This document shows, piece after piece, positions 1 through 8,114 of a DNA stretch of 64,000 bases. The position numbers and the translations under genes are program-made. The DNA is from Fluviicola sp. XM-24bin1. GTDB lineage: Bacteria; Bacteroidota; Bacteroidia; Flavobacteriales_D; Crocinitomicaceae. The stretch lies in the NCBI GenBank assembly GCA_003149635.1, contig QCWI01000001.1, forward strand, positions 423,977-487,976, read 5' to 3'. Under the pieces are notes generated by a model that made no database searches, was not told the DNA's origin, and saw only the letters and a program-made list of their open reading frames with translations. Numbering within the stretch: position 1 is the stretch's first letter; the number at the start of each line of letters is the position of its first letter.

Positions 1-1
1 G

Positions 2-415
2 GCAGCGATGTTGGCGAAGGAAAAAGAAAAATTGGCTGCCTTACGTGATATCAAATCCAAATTGTTGTTGGAAGCGACATCAGGTGGAAGCGGTGAAGTG
101 ACGGAAGAAGCTGCTGCGAAAATCGTGATGAAATTGCACAAGCAACGCATGGATACGCACGCACTTTACATGGAGCAAGGTCGCGCCGATTTGGCCGAAG
201 AAGAAATGTTCCAAGCAAAGGTGATCGAAGCGTATATGCCGGAAATGATGTCCGAAGAAGAGATCAAAGCCGAAGCTGCTGCAGCTATCGCTGCAACTGG
301 CGCTACTGGCCCTCAGGATATGGGGAAAGTAATGGGCATGTTGACCGGAAAGTTAGCGGGCAAGGCCGATGGTAAAGCGATCGCTGCAACAGTAAAAGCG
401 CTGTTGAACAATTAG
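2..415 (+). CDS. GatB/YqeY domain protein, 5' end cut by window edge
   Basis: This is the C-terminal part of a YqeY-family protein, about 138 codons seen. The family resembles the tRNA-binding tail of the GatB amidotransferase subunit, and its own role is unclear. The stretch LAKEKEKLAALRDIKS near the start, the EAYMPEMMSEEE segment in the middle and the GKADGKAIAATVKALL tail are typical. Family members are about 150 aa and start roughly 14 residues earlier. The frame is open to base 2 (Ala-Ala before the first visible Met at base 8), so the true start probably lies outside the window. A string of hairpins and a terminator follow the stop codon. Confidence 0.85.
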   Translation, partial: AAMLAKEKEKLAALRDIKSKLLLEATSGGSGEVTEEAAAKIVMKLHKQRMDTHALYMEQGRADLAEEEMFQAKVIEAYMPEMMSEEEIKAEAAAAIAATGATGPQDMGKVMGMLTGKLAGKADGKAIAATVKALLNN

Positions 416-426
416 CAAATTCTACC

Positions 427-471
427 ATGTCCTAAGAGGGATCATTAGGACATAGCTGGTGTTGGGCCAGC
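427..471 (+). other. two consecutive hairpins in yqeY 3' region
   Basis: A perfect 9-bp inverted repeat (ATGTCCTAA at 427-435, TTAGGACAT at 445-453, 9-nt loop) is followed at once by a 5-bp hairpin (GCTGG at 455-459, CCAGC at 467-471). A Rho-independent terminator comes 20 nt later. Together they make a structured 3' untranslated region that could be processed into a small RNA or simply protect the mRNA end. No known RNA family was recognised. Confidence 0.45.
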
Positions 472-490
472 ACGTATTTTATAGTTGAAG

Positions 491-521
491 AAACCCTGAT
501 GGATACGTCAGGGTTTTTTAT
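491..521 (+). terminator. Rho-independent terminator of the yqeY-like gene
   Basis: The stem AAACCCTGA (491-499) pairs with TCAGGGTTT (508-516) across an 8-nt loop, and the run of T continues to about 521. It lies 76 nt after the upstream stop codon, on the correct strand. The opposite strand has no good T tract. Confidence 0.85.
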
Positions 522-685
522 TTGCAAGATGTACAATTGAAGATGGTCGCACCTTTCCGTCTAAAGCCATCTCGAAATACCACAAACTCCAATTTATCAG
601 CTGGAATATCGCTTTCGCAGAACGATTTTGCCAATTTCTTGAATGTCCGATCTTCGGGATAAAAAGCAACGTTCAATTCCTTCAT
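518..685 (-). CDS. possible small protein (55 aa), uncertain
   Basis: A short reading frame starting MKELNVAFYPED and ending FNCTSCK lies in the 363-nt gap between the yqeY-like gene and the hydrolase gene. A GTG 15 nt upstream is an alternative start. Codon choice looks coding-like (many TTG, GAA and GAT), but nothing in the protein is recognisable. An overlapping frame on the same strand (597-755) also starts with an ATG and begins MELNV, so the pair could be one gene with a frameshift. It could equally be chance. Confidence 0.25.
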   Translation of the reverse strand: MKELNVAFYPEDRTFKKLAKSFCESDIPADKLEFVVFRDGFRRKGATIFNCTSCK

Positions 686-778
686 TACCCAGAGATTCAC
701 ATAAATCCAATCCTTTCATTCTTTTATCTATCCAATTACCGAAAAAACGTACATTTAACTCCATCGAACACTCGAAAC

Positions 779-1906
779 ATGAAAAAGACACAAATCTACT
801 TTGCAACCAATCGTAAACACGAAGGAAGAGACCGTTGGAATCCAAAAGGATACGGAAAGAAATTCAGCTCTGATGGGCACGAAAACCTCCGATTCGGACA
901 AGTTGCCGTGGAATACGACGAAAGCGTAGTGAACGAATTCTTGAGCAAGAAATTCAAGGGAAATAGAGTAGGAGATGGTGAGAAGATGTCCGCCAAGCTT
1001 TCTAAAATGGTGAAGCGCAATAGCACCATTAAAGCATACAAAGATTTCTCTACGGAAAAGCAAGTAGATTTTGAAAACAATTCATCAACGCAATTCTTCC
1101 GTGACATTAAAAATCACATGATGGGCGGGAACGATGTCGTTCTTTTCATGCACGGTTATGCCGTCGATTGGGAAGATGCCGTGGCATCGGCAATGTCTTT
1201 AGAGTTCATGCTGAATTCGAAGCGAGGTAACGGTAGCAAAGAGGTCAAGGTGATTTTGTTTAGTTGGCCATCCAATGGAAGTAACATGCCCTTTGCTGCT
1301 TATAAATCAGATCGTTCCGATGCACGTGATTCTGCAAAATCTGTAGGTCGTGGAATTCTAAAATTGCGCGACTTCCTATCAACATTAAAGCGACACACTG
1401 ACAACGAAGCCGAAAAAGTATGTAACAGTAAGATCCACTTGTTGTGTCACTCCATGGGGAACTATGTTTTGGAGAATGCATTGGCTTATAAAGTGCTTGG
1501 ATACTCCGGAGGGACGCTACCGCGTATTTTCGATCAGATCTTTTTATGTGCACCAGATGTTCGCGATGACGCCATGGAAAAAAGTGCACTCAGCCGTTTG
1601 CACGAAATGGGGAATCGCGTTTCAATTTATTATAACGATGGTGACGTTGCCATGCACTTCTCAGAGTACACCAAACATTTTGGAGATCGCTTAGGACATA
1701 CCGGGAATGCGCGTCCAGCAATGATCCACAACAAAGTACATCAAATTGATTGTACGCCGATCGTGAAAGGATTCACAGAACATAGCTATTACCAATGGGC
1801 GACCGTCAACGAGGATATTATGCAATCCATCCAAGGAGTTCCGTTGGACGATGACTCTCGCATGCGAAGACGCCGCGCTCAAAGCCGCGAGTGGGAAATG
1901 TTCTAA
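779..1906 (+). CDS. alpha/beta hydrolase, DUF900-like
   Basis: A 375-aa predicted alpha/beta hydrolase. The N-terminus (QIYFATNRKHEGRDRW) is typical of DUF900-like hydrolases, which often open with a 'FATNR' strand. An oxyanion-region VVLFMHGYAVDWEDA lies near residue 125. The nucleophile elbow is CHSMG, with the serine at residue 225 inside HLLCHSMGNYV. The following FLCAPDVRDDA strand likely carries the acidic residue, and a late EHSYYQW or HNKVHQ segment the histidine. No signal peptide is seen, so it is probably cytoplasmic. The substrate is unknown. It is flanked by a terminator upstream and a small hairpin downstream, so it is probably monocistronic. The Cys before His-Ser differs from the usual Gly-x-Ser-x-Gly. 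Confidence 0.75.
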   Translation: MKKTQIYFATNRKHEGRDRWNPKGYGKKFSSDGHENLRFGQVAVEYDESVVNEFLSKKFKGNRVGDGEKMSAKLSKMVKRNSTIKAYKDFSTEKQVDFENNSSTQFFRDIKNHMMGGNDVVLFMHGYAVDWEDAVASAMSLEFMLNSKRGNGSKEVKVILFSWPSNGSNMPFAAYKSDRSDARDSAKSVGRGILKLRDFLSTLKRHTDNEAEKVCNSKIHLLCHSMGNYVLENALAYKVLGYSGGTLPRIFDQIFLCAPDVRDDAMEKSALSRLHEMGNRVSIYYNDGDVAMHFSEYTKHFGDRLGHTGNARPAMIHNKVHQIDCTPIVKGFTEHSYYQWATVNEDIMQSIQGVPLDDDSRMRRRRAQSREWEMF

Positions 1907-1919
1907 AACGCGCTATTTG

Positions 1920-1938
1920 ATGATCACAAAGTGATCAT
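1920..1938. terminator. 8-bp perfect hairpin after hydrolase gene
   Basis: ATGATCAC (1920-1927) and GTGATCAT (1931-1938) form a perfect stem with a 3-nt loop, 14 nt after the hydrolase stop codon. It is followed by CTTGTG rather than a clean T run, so it may be a weak terminator, an mRNA-end stabiliser or a protein-binding palindrome. Confidence 0.4.
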
Positions 1939-1966
1939 CTTGTGCACTTATCAAGTCTAGTTCCTC

Positions 1967-1990
1967 CTTGTGCCCTTTGTGCCTTTGTGG
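1967..1990. repeat. dispersed GTGCC-TTTGTG repeat, copy 1
   Basis: A G/T-rich stretch (CTTGTGCCCTTTGTGCC followed by TTTGTGG) has a close relative at 62070-62093 (CTCGTGCACTTCGTGCCC followed by TTGTGG). Both lie in gene-free gaps. Function unknown; it may be a decayed dispersed intergenic repeat. Confidence 0.4.
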
Positions 1991-2040
1991 TCGCCTTGAC
2001 TAATGTTGAAATAGTATCCCTCTTAAAAATGTTTAATGTA

Positions 2041-2072
2041 TTTGCTAAAAAGTTAAACAAATTGTATTTTTA
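2041..2072 (+). promoter_or_regulatory. Bacteroidota-type promoter of the photolyase operon
   Basis: TTTG at 2041-2044 and TATTTTTA at 2065-2072 match the -33 (TTTG) and -7 (TAnnTTTG) elements of Bacteroidota sigma factors, with a 20-nt spacer. The SDR start codon lies 14 nt further on. It is the only good promoter before the six-gene operon ending at 5893. Confidence 0.6.
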
Positions 2073-2086
2073 GGGAAAACAAAGGG

Positions 2087-2779
2087 ATGAAAAACTACCT
2101 CGTAATTGGTGCCTCAAGCGGTATCGGTCGAGCGCTAGTAGTGAAGTTGGGAGAACATTCAAACGTAATCGGTACGTATTTTTCTAATGAACCAGCGCCG
2201 GCAAAAAATGTAACATACGCACATTTCGATGCGTTGACGGATTCAACATCGAACTTGCCATTGCCTGAAACCTTGGACGGCATTGTCTATTGCCCGGGAT
2301 CCATCAATTTAAAGCCATTTCATCGATTTTCGGAAGAAGATATCTTAAACGATGTGCGTCTTCAGGTTACCGGTGGATTGAAAGCGGTTCAGGCAAACAT
2401 CAAAGCATTAAAAAATGCTTCCGATCCAGCAGTTGTCTTCGTGTCAACGGTGGCTGTGCAGCGCGGGTTCGCTTTTCATACGCAGGTAGCGATTTCTAAA
2501 GGTGCGGTAGAAGGCATGACCAAAGCACTCGCAGCGGAATTAGCACCAAATGTACGCGTGAATTGTGTGGCGCCTTCCCTTACCGATACGCAATTAGCAG
2601 GTCGTTTATTGAATTCTGAAGAAAAGAAAGAAGCCCACGGAAAAGCACACCCACTAGGTCGTGTTGGAGAACCAGAGGACATCGCCAGCACGATTGCGTT
2701 TTTACTTTCGGAAGAAGCATCATGGATTAGTGGTCAAGTGATTCACGTGGACGGAGGTCGTTCCACTTTAAATATTTAG
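2087..2779 (+). CDS. SDR family oxidoreductase lacking the catalytic Tyr
   Basis: A 230-aa short-chain dehydrogenase/reductase. The N-terminal nucleotide-binding motif GASSGIGRAL is intact, and the C-terminus ends with the usual SGQVIHVDGG. The active-site serine region (VVFVSTVA) is present, but the YxxxK motif reads VAISK: the lysine is there and the tyrosine is replaced by valine. Normal dehydrogenase chemistry is therefore doubtful; it may bind NAD(P) without standard catalysis or use another residue. It is the first gene of a tight operon with two photolyases, a context that suggests a role linked to light or DNA repair. It starts at an ATG 14 nt after a good -7 box. Confidence 0.85.
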   Translation: MKNYLVIGASSGIGRALVVKLGEHSNVIGTYFSNEPAPAKNVTYAHFDALTDSTSNLPLPETLDGIVYCPGSINLKPFHRFSEEDILNDVRLQVTGGLKAVQANIKALKNASDPAVVFVSTVAVQRGFAFHTQVAISKGAVEGMTKALAAELAPNVRVNCVAPSLTDTQLAGRLLNSEEKKEAHGKAHPLGRVGEPEDIASTIAFLLSEEASWISGQVIHVDGGRSTLNI

Positions 2780-2783
2780 AGTT

Positions 2784-2966
2784 ATGTTAGGATTGTTCAA
2801 GAAGAAATCAGAGAAAGAGAAGCTGAATGAGAAGTACATGAAGCTGTTGGAGGAGTCGAAACGAATGAGCACGAGCAATCGTACGGAAGCCGACAGAATT
2901 ATGGCAGAAGCAGAGAAAGTTTTGGATAAAATCAAAGCAATCGAAGCGGATGAAGCAAGAGCTTGA
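2784..2966 (+). CDS. small DUF6435 / Lacal_2735-like protein
   Basis: A 60-aa charged protein starting MLGLFKKKSEKEKLNEKY, with a predicted helical hairpin: a LLEESKRMSTSNRTEADR segment and an EAEKVLDKIKAIE segment. This matches the small Lacal_2735/DUF6435-type proteins of Flavobacteriia, whose function is unknown. It begins 4 nt after the SDR stop codon and overlaps the next gene by 17 nt, so it belongs to the photolyase operon. No membrane segment or cysteine is present. The family assignment rests on pattern recognition only. Confidence 0.7.
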   Translation: MLGLFKKKSEKEKLNEKYMKLLEESKRMSTSNRTEADRIMAEAEKVLDKIKAIEADEARA

Positions 2967-3225
2967 TATAGATCGGGTAATTGAAATGGCTTGGGAGGAT
3001 CGCACACCGTTCGATGCGATTTTCATGCAATTCGGCTTGCGCGAAAACGACGTCAAGAAGATCATGCGTACGCGCCTTAAACGTTCGAGTTACATCCTCT
3101 GGCGCAAGCGTGTTGAAAGCGGAACTAGTAGCAAACACTTAAAGAAACGATCGAAGGAGATCAACCGGTTTAAGTGTTCGCGGCAACGGAGTATCTCAAA
3201 CAACAAAATTTCAAAGCGTTGGTAA
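2950..3225 (+). CDS. TIGR03643-like small basic protein
   Basis: A 91-aa basic protein. The core IEMAWEDRTPFDAIFMQFGL followed by VKKIMR and SSYILWRKRV is the pattern of the TIGR03643 family, which is often found next to photolyases. The C-terminus is rich in Lys/Arg ([18 protein letters not shown]), consistent with nucleic-acid binding, though this is inference. The central segment resembles a helix-turn-helix. The gene overlaps its upstream neighbour by 17 nt and the following photolyase-like gene by 52 nt, so translation is probably coupled. The last dozen residues fall in the overlap and may be poorly conserved. Confidence 0.75.
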   Translation: MKQELDIDRVIEMAWEDRTPFDAIFMQFGLRENDVKKIMRTRLKRSSYILWRKRVESGTSSKHLKKRSKEINRFKCSRQRSISNNKISKRW

Positions 3226-4298
3226 CAAACTACGACGATATCGTACAGCTGGTTCATACCTTCGATCCTAAGCGATACGAAGCGACCCGTAATTATAAGT
3301 CGGGAGCGGTTTCGAGGTTGTCACCGTATATTTCCCGAGGTGTCATAAGTACGCGGTTCGTTTACGAAATTCTCGTAGAACGGTTCGGCGATATAAGACC
3401 CTTCGAAAAGTTTGTCCAAGAGTTGGCCTGGCGAGATTACTGGCAGCGCGTTTGGCAAGTAATAAATATTGATGAGGATGTAAAACGCCCGCAGGACAAC
3501 ATCAGTCATTTCGAAATGCCAGAAACGGTTATCAAGGCCCAAACGGGAATTGAAGCGGTTGATCAATCCATTGAAGAATTGTACGAAACAGGGTACATGC
3601 ACAATCACATGCGGATGTACGTCGCATCTATCGTTTGTAATATCGGTCAATCGTATTGGAAGGAAGGCGCGAGGTGGATGTATGCGCATCTTCTCGATGC
3701 CGATTGGGGAAGCAATGCCTTAAGTTGGCAGTGGGTAGCAGGAAGTAATAGCTCGAAAAAGTACTACGCCAATCAAGAGAACATCAATAAGTTCTTTGAG
3801 AGCAATCAGCGAGGGACGTTTATGGATCATTCCTACGAAAGTCTCATGAGTATGCCCGTGCCGGATATCTTAAAACCTGAGGCAAAATTGGATGTAAAAA
3901 CGAATTTGCCTGAAACAAATGCAAATCTGGACGCCAAATTGCCAACCTTAGTTTACACTCATTACAATCTAGATCCCAATTGGAATTCAGAGATGATTGC
4001 AAACCGTGTTTTACTCCTCGAACCAGAACATTTTGAGCGTTATCCCTTGGGAACCAATACCATGGATTTTGTGTTAGAACTATCTCAGGAGATTCCGGAT
4101 CTTCACATTTACACGGGCACTTTTGAGTCGCTACGACTTTTGGTCAACGATGCGATTTATTTCAAGGAACATCCGTTTTCGTCTCATTTCTCTGGGATTC
4201 GTGAAAGCCGAGATTGGTTGGCGCCAGAAGTACCGTTAGAAAAATCATTTTTCCGCTATTGGAAAGAACTCAAAAAGACATTGCCAGAGTTTGCATGA
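3174..4298 (+). CDS. short photolyase-like FAD-binding protein
   Basis: A 374-aa photolyase/cryptochrome relative without the usual N-terminal antenna domain. From about residue 45 it goes straight into the FAD-binding helical domain: [40 protein letters not shown] and [17 protein letters not shown], close to photolyase flavin-pocket signatures. The last ~120 residues (from [12 protein letters not shown], through [10 protein letters not shown], to [12 protein letters not shown]) look like an alpha/beta unit reminiscent of the missing antenna domain, so a circular permutation is possible. The start is a GTG; no ATG fits the domain boundary. It overlaps its neighbours by 52 and 8 nt. A likely role is light-dependent repair of UV lesions or light sensing. 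Confidence 0.75.
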   Translation: MFAATEYLKQQNFKALVTNYDDIVQLVHTFDPKRYEATRNYKSGAVSRLSPYISRGVISTRFVYEILVERFGDIRPFEKFVQELAWRDYWQRVWQVINIDEDVKRPQDNISHFEMPETVIKAQTGIEAVDQSIEELYETGYMHNHMRMYVASIVCNIGQSYWKEGARWMYAHLLDADWGSNALSWQWVAGSNSSKKYYANQENINKFFESNQRGTFMDHSYESLMSMPVPDILKPEAKLDVKTNLPETNANLDAKLPTLVYTHYNLDPNWNSEMIANRVLLLEPEHFERYPLGTNTMDFVLELSQEIPDLHIYTGTFESLRLLVNDAIYFKEHPFSSHFSGIRESRDWLAPEVPLEKSFFRYWKELKKTLPEFA

Positions 4299-5763
4299 AC
4301 CAATCAATATTGTTTGGTTCAAACGCGATCTACGTACCCAAGATCATGAACCCTTGAAGCGTGCTTCTGATGTAGGCCTTCCCATTTTATTGCTCTACAT
4401 TTTCGATGAGGACGTCATCTCATATCCGGATATGGCCTCAAGGCATCACCGATTCGTATATCAATCCATAAATGAGATGAATCAAAGCTTAGAGCATACT
4501 GGTCATCGACTCCATGTTTTTTACGGTAAGTCAGCAGCGATTTTCAGGGCAATTTGCGAAAAATACGACGTTCGAGAAGTCTTCAGCTATCAAGAATCTG
4601 GCCCTCAGCATACATGGGAAATAGATAAAGAAGTAACGGGAATACTCAAAGAAAATAATACGACTTGGACAGAAATTGAAAAGGACGGAATTGTTCGGGC
4701 ATTGAAGTCCAGAAAGGGATGGGAAGACCATTGGTTTGATTACATCGGAAAGCCGATCATAGAGAACCATTTTGATTGGCAGGGAGCGGATTGTAGTATG
4801 CTTGGTTTTGAGCTCCCTGCCGATTTTTTGGCTGTGATCTCAGCGAAAGATCCACAAATGCAACCGGGCGGTGAGAGGGCTGGATGGAATTATCTACACT
4901 CATTCGCCACAGACCGAGGACGCAATTATCAGCGACATATTTCCAAGCCGGAGTACAGTCGAAAATCGAGTTCGAGGTTGTCTCCTTACATCGCCTGGGG
5001 GAATTTAAGCGTTCGTCAGATTTTTCATTACGTACGTTTTCATCCCAATTATGAATCCAACAAAAGAGCGCACCGCGCATTTCTAATGCGACTCCAATGG
5101 CGCAGTCACTTTATTCAGAAGTTTGAAGTGGAATGCACGTATGAGACCGAATGTGTCAATAAGGGCTACGAGTTGTTGGAGCATGAAAAAAATGACGGTT
5201 TCATTAAAGCTTGGGAAGAGGGGAAGACTGGTTATCCGCTAGTAGATGCGTGTATGCGAGCTCTGCATCAAACAGGATGGATCAATTTTCGGATGCGTTC
5301 TATGTTGGTTTCTTTCTTTTGCCATCATTTAGATCAAGATTGGCGCGATGGAGTGTATCACATCGCCCGTTTGTTCTTGGATTACGAACCGGGAATCCAT
5401 TTCACGCAATTCCAAATGCAAGCAGGAACGACAGGTGTAAATACGGTTCGAATCTACAATCCGGTGAAGCAATCCAAAGATCACGATCCCAATGGAAGAT
5501 TTATACGAACATGGGTGCCGGAATTGAAAGAATGTCCAGACGAATTCATACATCAACCTTGGACGATGACACCTTTCGAACAAGAAATGTACGATTTTAA
5601 GTTAGGAGAGAAATATCCACATCCCTTGGTGAATCTGGAAGAAAGCGGACGCAAGGCGCGCACGAAAATCTGGGGACATCGCAAGCACAAAGAAGTGCAA
5701 GAAGAAAAAAAACGCATTCTCGCGGTTCACGTTAAACCCGGAAAACGCAATGGCGCATCATAA
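4291..5763 (+). CDS. cryptochrome/DNA photolyase family protein
   Basis: A 490-aa protein with full photolyase architecture. The N-terminal alpha/beta antenna domain begins [18 protein letters not shown]. The FAD-binding domain follows from about residue 215, with [67 protein letters not shown] and [16 protein letters not shown]. The family splits UV pyrimidine dimers using blue light and FADH-, or senses light. The tryptophan-rich WQW stretch of classical enzymes is replaced by [12 protein letters not shown], so the subclass is uncertain. The start is a TTG overlapping the previous gene by 8 nt, since no ATG lies ahead of the conserved first strand. The C-terminal ~30 residues are basic. Confidence 0.88.
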   Translation: MHEPINIVWFKRDLRTQDHEPLKRASDVGLPILLLYIFDEDVISYPDMASRHHRFVYQSINEMNQSLEHTGHRLHVFYGKSAAIFRAICEKYDVREVFSYQESGPQHTWEIDKEVTGILKENNTTWTEIEKDGIVRALKSRKGWEDHWFDYIGKPIIENHFDWQGADCSMLGFELPADFLAVISAKDPQMQPGGERAGWNYLHSFATDRGRNYQRHISKPEYSRKSSSRLSPYIAWGNLSVRQIFHYVRFHPNYESNKRAHRAFLMRLQWRSHFIQKFEVECTYETECVNKGYELLEHEKNDGFIKAWEEGKTGYPLVDACMRALHQTGWINFRMRSMLVSFFCHHLDQDWRDGVYHIARLFLDYEPGIHFTQFQMQAGTTGVNTVRIYNPVKQSKDHDPNGRFIRTWVPELKECPDEFIHQPWTMTPFEQEMYDFKLGEKYPHPLVNLEESGRKARTKIWGHRKHKEVQEEKKRILAVHVKPGKRNGAS

Positions 5764-5893
5764 AATCCATTTACCAGAAAAAATTTGTGCCACCTGTGCC
5801 AAGCCATTCAAATGGCGCAAGAAATGGGAGCGAAATTGGGACGAGGTTAAATTTTGCAGCGAGCGCTGTCGAAGGAATAAGGATAAACCTTGA
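5750..5893 (+). CDS. DUF2256 zinc-ribbon-like small protein (47 aa)
   Basis: A 47-aa protein beginning [20 protein letters not shown], then the signature [20 protein letters not shown] and CRRNK. Two CxxC-like cysteine pairs (C13/C16 and C36/C40) suggest a small zinc-binding fold. This is the DUF2256 family, commonly encoded beside photolyases and cryptochromes; its function is unknown. It starts inside the last codons of the photolyase gene (14-nt overlap) and is the last gene of the operon. The frame, the four cysteines and the clear family pattern make it convincing despite its size. Confidence 0.85.
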   Translation: MAHHKIHLPEKICATCAKPFKWRKKWERNWDEVKFCSERCRRNKDKP

Positions 5894-5909
5894 ATCTCGG
5901 TGATACGAT

Positions 5910-6593
5910 TTAATCACATTTTCCGATAGCGCGTGTAAAACCAATGGAGATATCGGGGAGAAATTTGTAGAATAATTCGCCTTGAATTCTAGGATTGTAT
6001 TTTGCTTTATCCATAGAGTAGAAATAGGGAAATTTACCGCCCCAGTAGAAAGTATAACGACCATTGATTCGAATAGTATGGTACAATTCCAGACTCACAG
6101 CACCCACAGGATGCCAAAGAGTTCGATGTTGTGAAGCCCAACCCCAATCCTCATGGTTATAATCCCGATATGTTCCGCGAACTTTTGTTCTACTCCAAAG
6201 GAAATAATGATTTATGTTGAAACGGAAGCCATGCAATTTGGCGAACTCCTTGAAGATCCCGATGCCAATGAATGTTCCCATACCTGCTCCTCTTGTCCGG
6301 ACGCCTAGTAAGTGAAAGTCGCCGTCGGAATTGGATAGGTGTTCAGGTAAAGTTGGATAACTATTATGGTGGAAACCGTTGACTACTTGAGCCGAATCCG
6401 AGAAGTGTTCGCTGAGTCCGTATGATCCTCCACAAACACCCACAGAGTAGATGAATGGCCATCTAAAGACCTTGTGGTATTGCACCGTAAAGTAGCCATT
6501 GATCATTCGTGTATTAAAATCGACACCAATGCGTTGCTGAGCAACGGCAGGTTTTACAAAAATCAATAGAAGTGTTAGGGTTAGGAGTTTCAT
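5910..6593 (-). CDS. secreted or outer-membrane protein of unknown function
   Basis: A 227-aa protein with a clear signal peptide (MKLLTLTLLLIFVKPAVAQ). The rest is rich in aromatic residues and alternating strands (for example FHLLGVRTRGAGMGTFIGIG, RTLWHPVGAVSLELYHTI), which suggests a small outer-membrane beta-barrel. The open frame continues 65 codons further upstream, but the signal peptide fixes the start at 6593. It ends 16 nt from the convergent DUF2256 gene. No family was recognised. Confidence 0.65.
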   Translation of the reverse strand: MKLLTLTLLLIFVKPAVAQQRIGVDFNTRMINGYFTVQYHKVFRWPFIYSVGVCGGSYGLSEHFSDSAQVVNGFHHNSYPTLPEHLSNSDGDFHLLGVRTRGAGMGTFIGIGIFKEFAKLHGFRFNINHYFLWSRTKVRGTYRDYNHEDWGWASQHRTLWHPVGAVSLELYHTIRINGRYTFYWGGKFPYFYSMDKAKYNPRIQGELFYKFLPDISIGFTRAIGKCD

Positions 6594-6810
6594 TAGATCA
6601 ACGTCTTTGTCTCTTGATAACGCTCTCAACAAATGATTAGTGGCACGCACTGTGAAGCGTTTATCAAAACTGAAACCAGAATGAATATTAATACGAAGAT
6701 CACGAAAGTTGAATCTAGTGGTATTCAATTTCATGTACAAATTCTGTACAAAAAATGAACTTTGGCGTGCTCCTTGCTTTACATTCACCAGACCATTTTA
6801 AATTTGAACT

Positions 6811-7302
6811 ATGAAGCATACATTTCTAGCCATCGCACTCCTTACAATCGCATTGATTTCTTGTAAATCGGTGAAGGATGCCACAGAAAATACGGATCCC
6901 GGCTCGTTTGAAACGATCGTTAGCAATAGCCTAATGGGCGCAGGATCTGAAGGAATCGAAGAATCCATCATTGTTTGTAATTCCGAATTGGATCTATACA
7001 ACATCAAACAAAAGATGAACTCAGTCAACTACGCAACGGAAGAGTTGGATGCCATGGAAATCGACTTTGACAAAGAAACCTTGATAGGATACTTCCAACC
7101 TGTTCGTTCCACAGGAGGTTACGAGTTAAAGGCCGAGAGCATCACAAAAGTAGATGGCGAAGATTCGTATCTCGTTCATTATACGCTAAAAACGCCTCAG
7201 GGTGCTGCGATTACTGTGTTGACTCAGCCATTTATCTTCATTAATACCAGTAAACTTGAAGGAACAGTCAATTACAAGGTGACCGAAGCCGGAGGACTTT
7301 AG
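6811..7302 (+). CDS. PrcB-like lipoprotein
   Basis: A 163-aa lipoprotein. The signal sequence ends in the lipobox ALISC, followed by Lys-Ser. The C-terminal half (LIGYFQPVRSTGGYELKAES, VHYTLKTPQGAAITVLTQPF) fits the PrcB C-terminal domain, a small fold named after a subunit that stabilises the PrcA protease of Treponema. The partner here is unknown; no subtilisin-like protease lies nearby. A -7-like TAAATTTG ends only 4 nt before the ATG, which suggests a very short or leaderless transcript. The next gene is convergent, 4 nt away. Confidence 0.7.
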   Translation: MKHTFLAIALLTIALISCKSVKDATENTDPGSFETIVSNSLMGAGSEGIEESIIVCNSELDLYNIKQKMNSVNYATEELDAMEIDFDKETLIGYFQPVRSTGGYELKAESITKVDGEDSYLVHYTLKTPQGAAITVLTQPFIFINTSKLEGTVNYKVTEAGGL

Positions 7303-7306
7303 AATT

Positions 7307-8026
7307 TCACGCGAACTCCACGTACGCCTTTGTAATGCCTTTGTGGAATTTTTCCGGTTTCACAGGCTTTGTTTTCAATTGAATTACTTCATGATCCGTG
7401 CGATCCGCGCCTAGGAAAGGAAGAGTAATGCGCTCATAATCACCGGAATTCGGAATCACTCGAATTTCAGCAATACGCATTTCCTTAATCATCATTCGAC
7501 TATAGCTCGCCATTCCGTTTTCGTCCGTGGTAATGGCATCTACGACATGACCTTTAGCATCAATTAATTCCAATTTAGCGCCAGAAACGTAGTTACTTTC
7601 GGAATCCATCACAATGAAATGACAGAATTCATCTGCGTCAGTTTCTTGATCCAAATACTGGAAGTTCGTCGATCCTTTTACCATTTCAATTAAATCGAAA
7701 GAACTCGAATGTCCTGCGCTCTGTGCTGCGAATGATGTAGTCGTCATCAATAGTCCAAATCCCATGGCTACCGCTCGAATGTTGATCGTTGGAAGTAAGT
7801 TTCTACGATCCATTACCAAATCGCGATCCAATTGGGTAGCTGCAAAATTTCCGCAGTGCATGCTTTCCGTCATCAGTAACTTGATGAGCTGGTTGTCGCT
7901 CATCTGGCTATAATCCTGAATGTTGCGTTCGCAACTCGTACAATGACGTCCAAGGCCTGTCGGTTGCATTGCGTTCCAGTCCTCTTGACATGGATCGGGG
8001 ATTGAGATTTGGTATTTTTTCTTCAT
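7307..8026 (-). CDS. membrane protein with N-terminal Cys motif and Ig-like tail
   Basis: A 239-aa protein. The N-terminal ~55 residues contain PCQEDWNAMQPTGLGRHCTS followed by CERNIQDYSQMSD. This Cys/His-rich module (C13, C29, C32 and a later C58) recurs at the N-terminus of many Bacteroidota membrane proteins and may bind a metal. A membrane segment (IRAVAMGFGLLMTTTSFAA) follows near residue 85. The C-terminal half resembles a carboxypeptidase-regulatory-like Ig fold (YVSGAKLELIDAKGHVVDAI then TTDENGMASYS). The function is unknown. The gene is divergent from the beta-lactamase-fold hydrolase gene. Confidence 0.6.
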   Translation of the reverse strand: MKKKYQISIPDPCQEDWNAMQPTGLGRHCTSCERNIQDYSQMSDNQLIKLLMTESMHCGNFAATQLDRDLVMDRRNLLPTINIRAVAMGFGLLMTTTSFAAQSAGHSSSFDLIEMVKGSTNFQYLDQETDADEFCHFIVMDSESNYVSGAKLELIDAKGHVVDAITTDENGMASYSRMMIKEMRIAEIRVIPNSGDYERITLPFLGADRTDHEVIQLKTKPVKPEKFHKGITKAYVEFA

Positions 8027-8114
8027 AGCGTAACGCGTTGTTTGATGATATAATGTACAACTATAAAATGGTAACGTTCAATTTGATTCGTACTTTCGTG
8101 CAAAATCAGAATCC

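Noticed and set aside
3174..5763. The two photolyase-type genes being one broken gene
   Set aside because: Each has its own complete FAD-binding domain, and they overlap by only 8 nt; they are separate genes.
5910..6788. 292-aa version of the secreted protein at 5910-6593
   Set aside because: The extra 65 residues precede a textbook signal peptide, so the shorter start is right.
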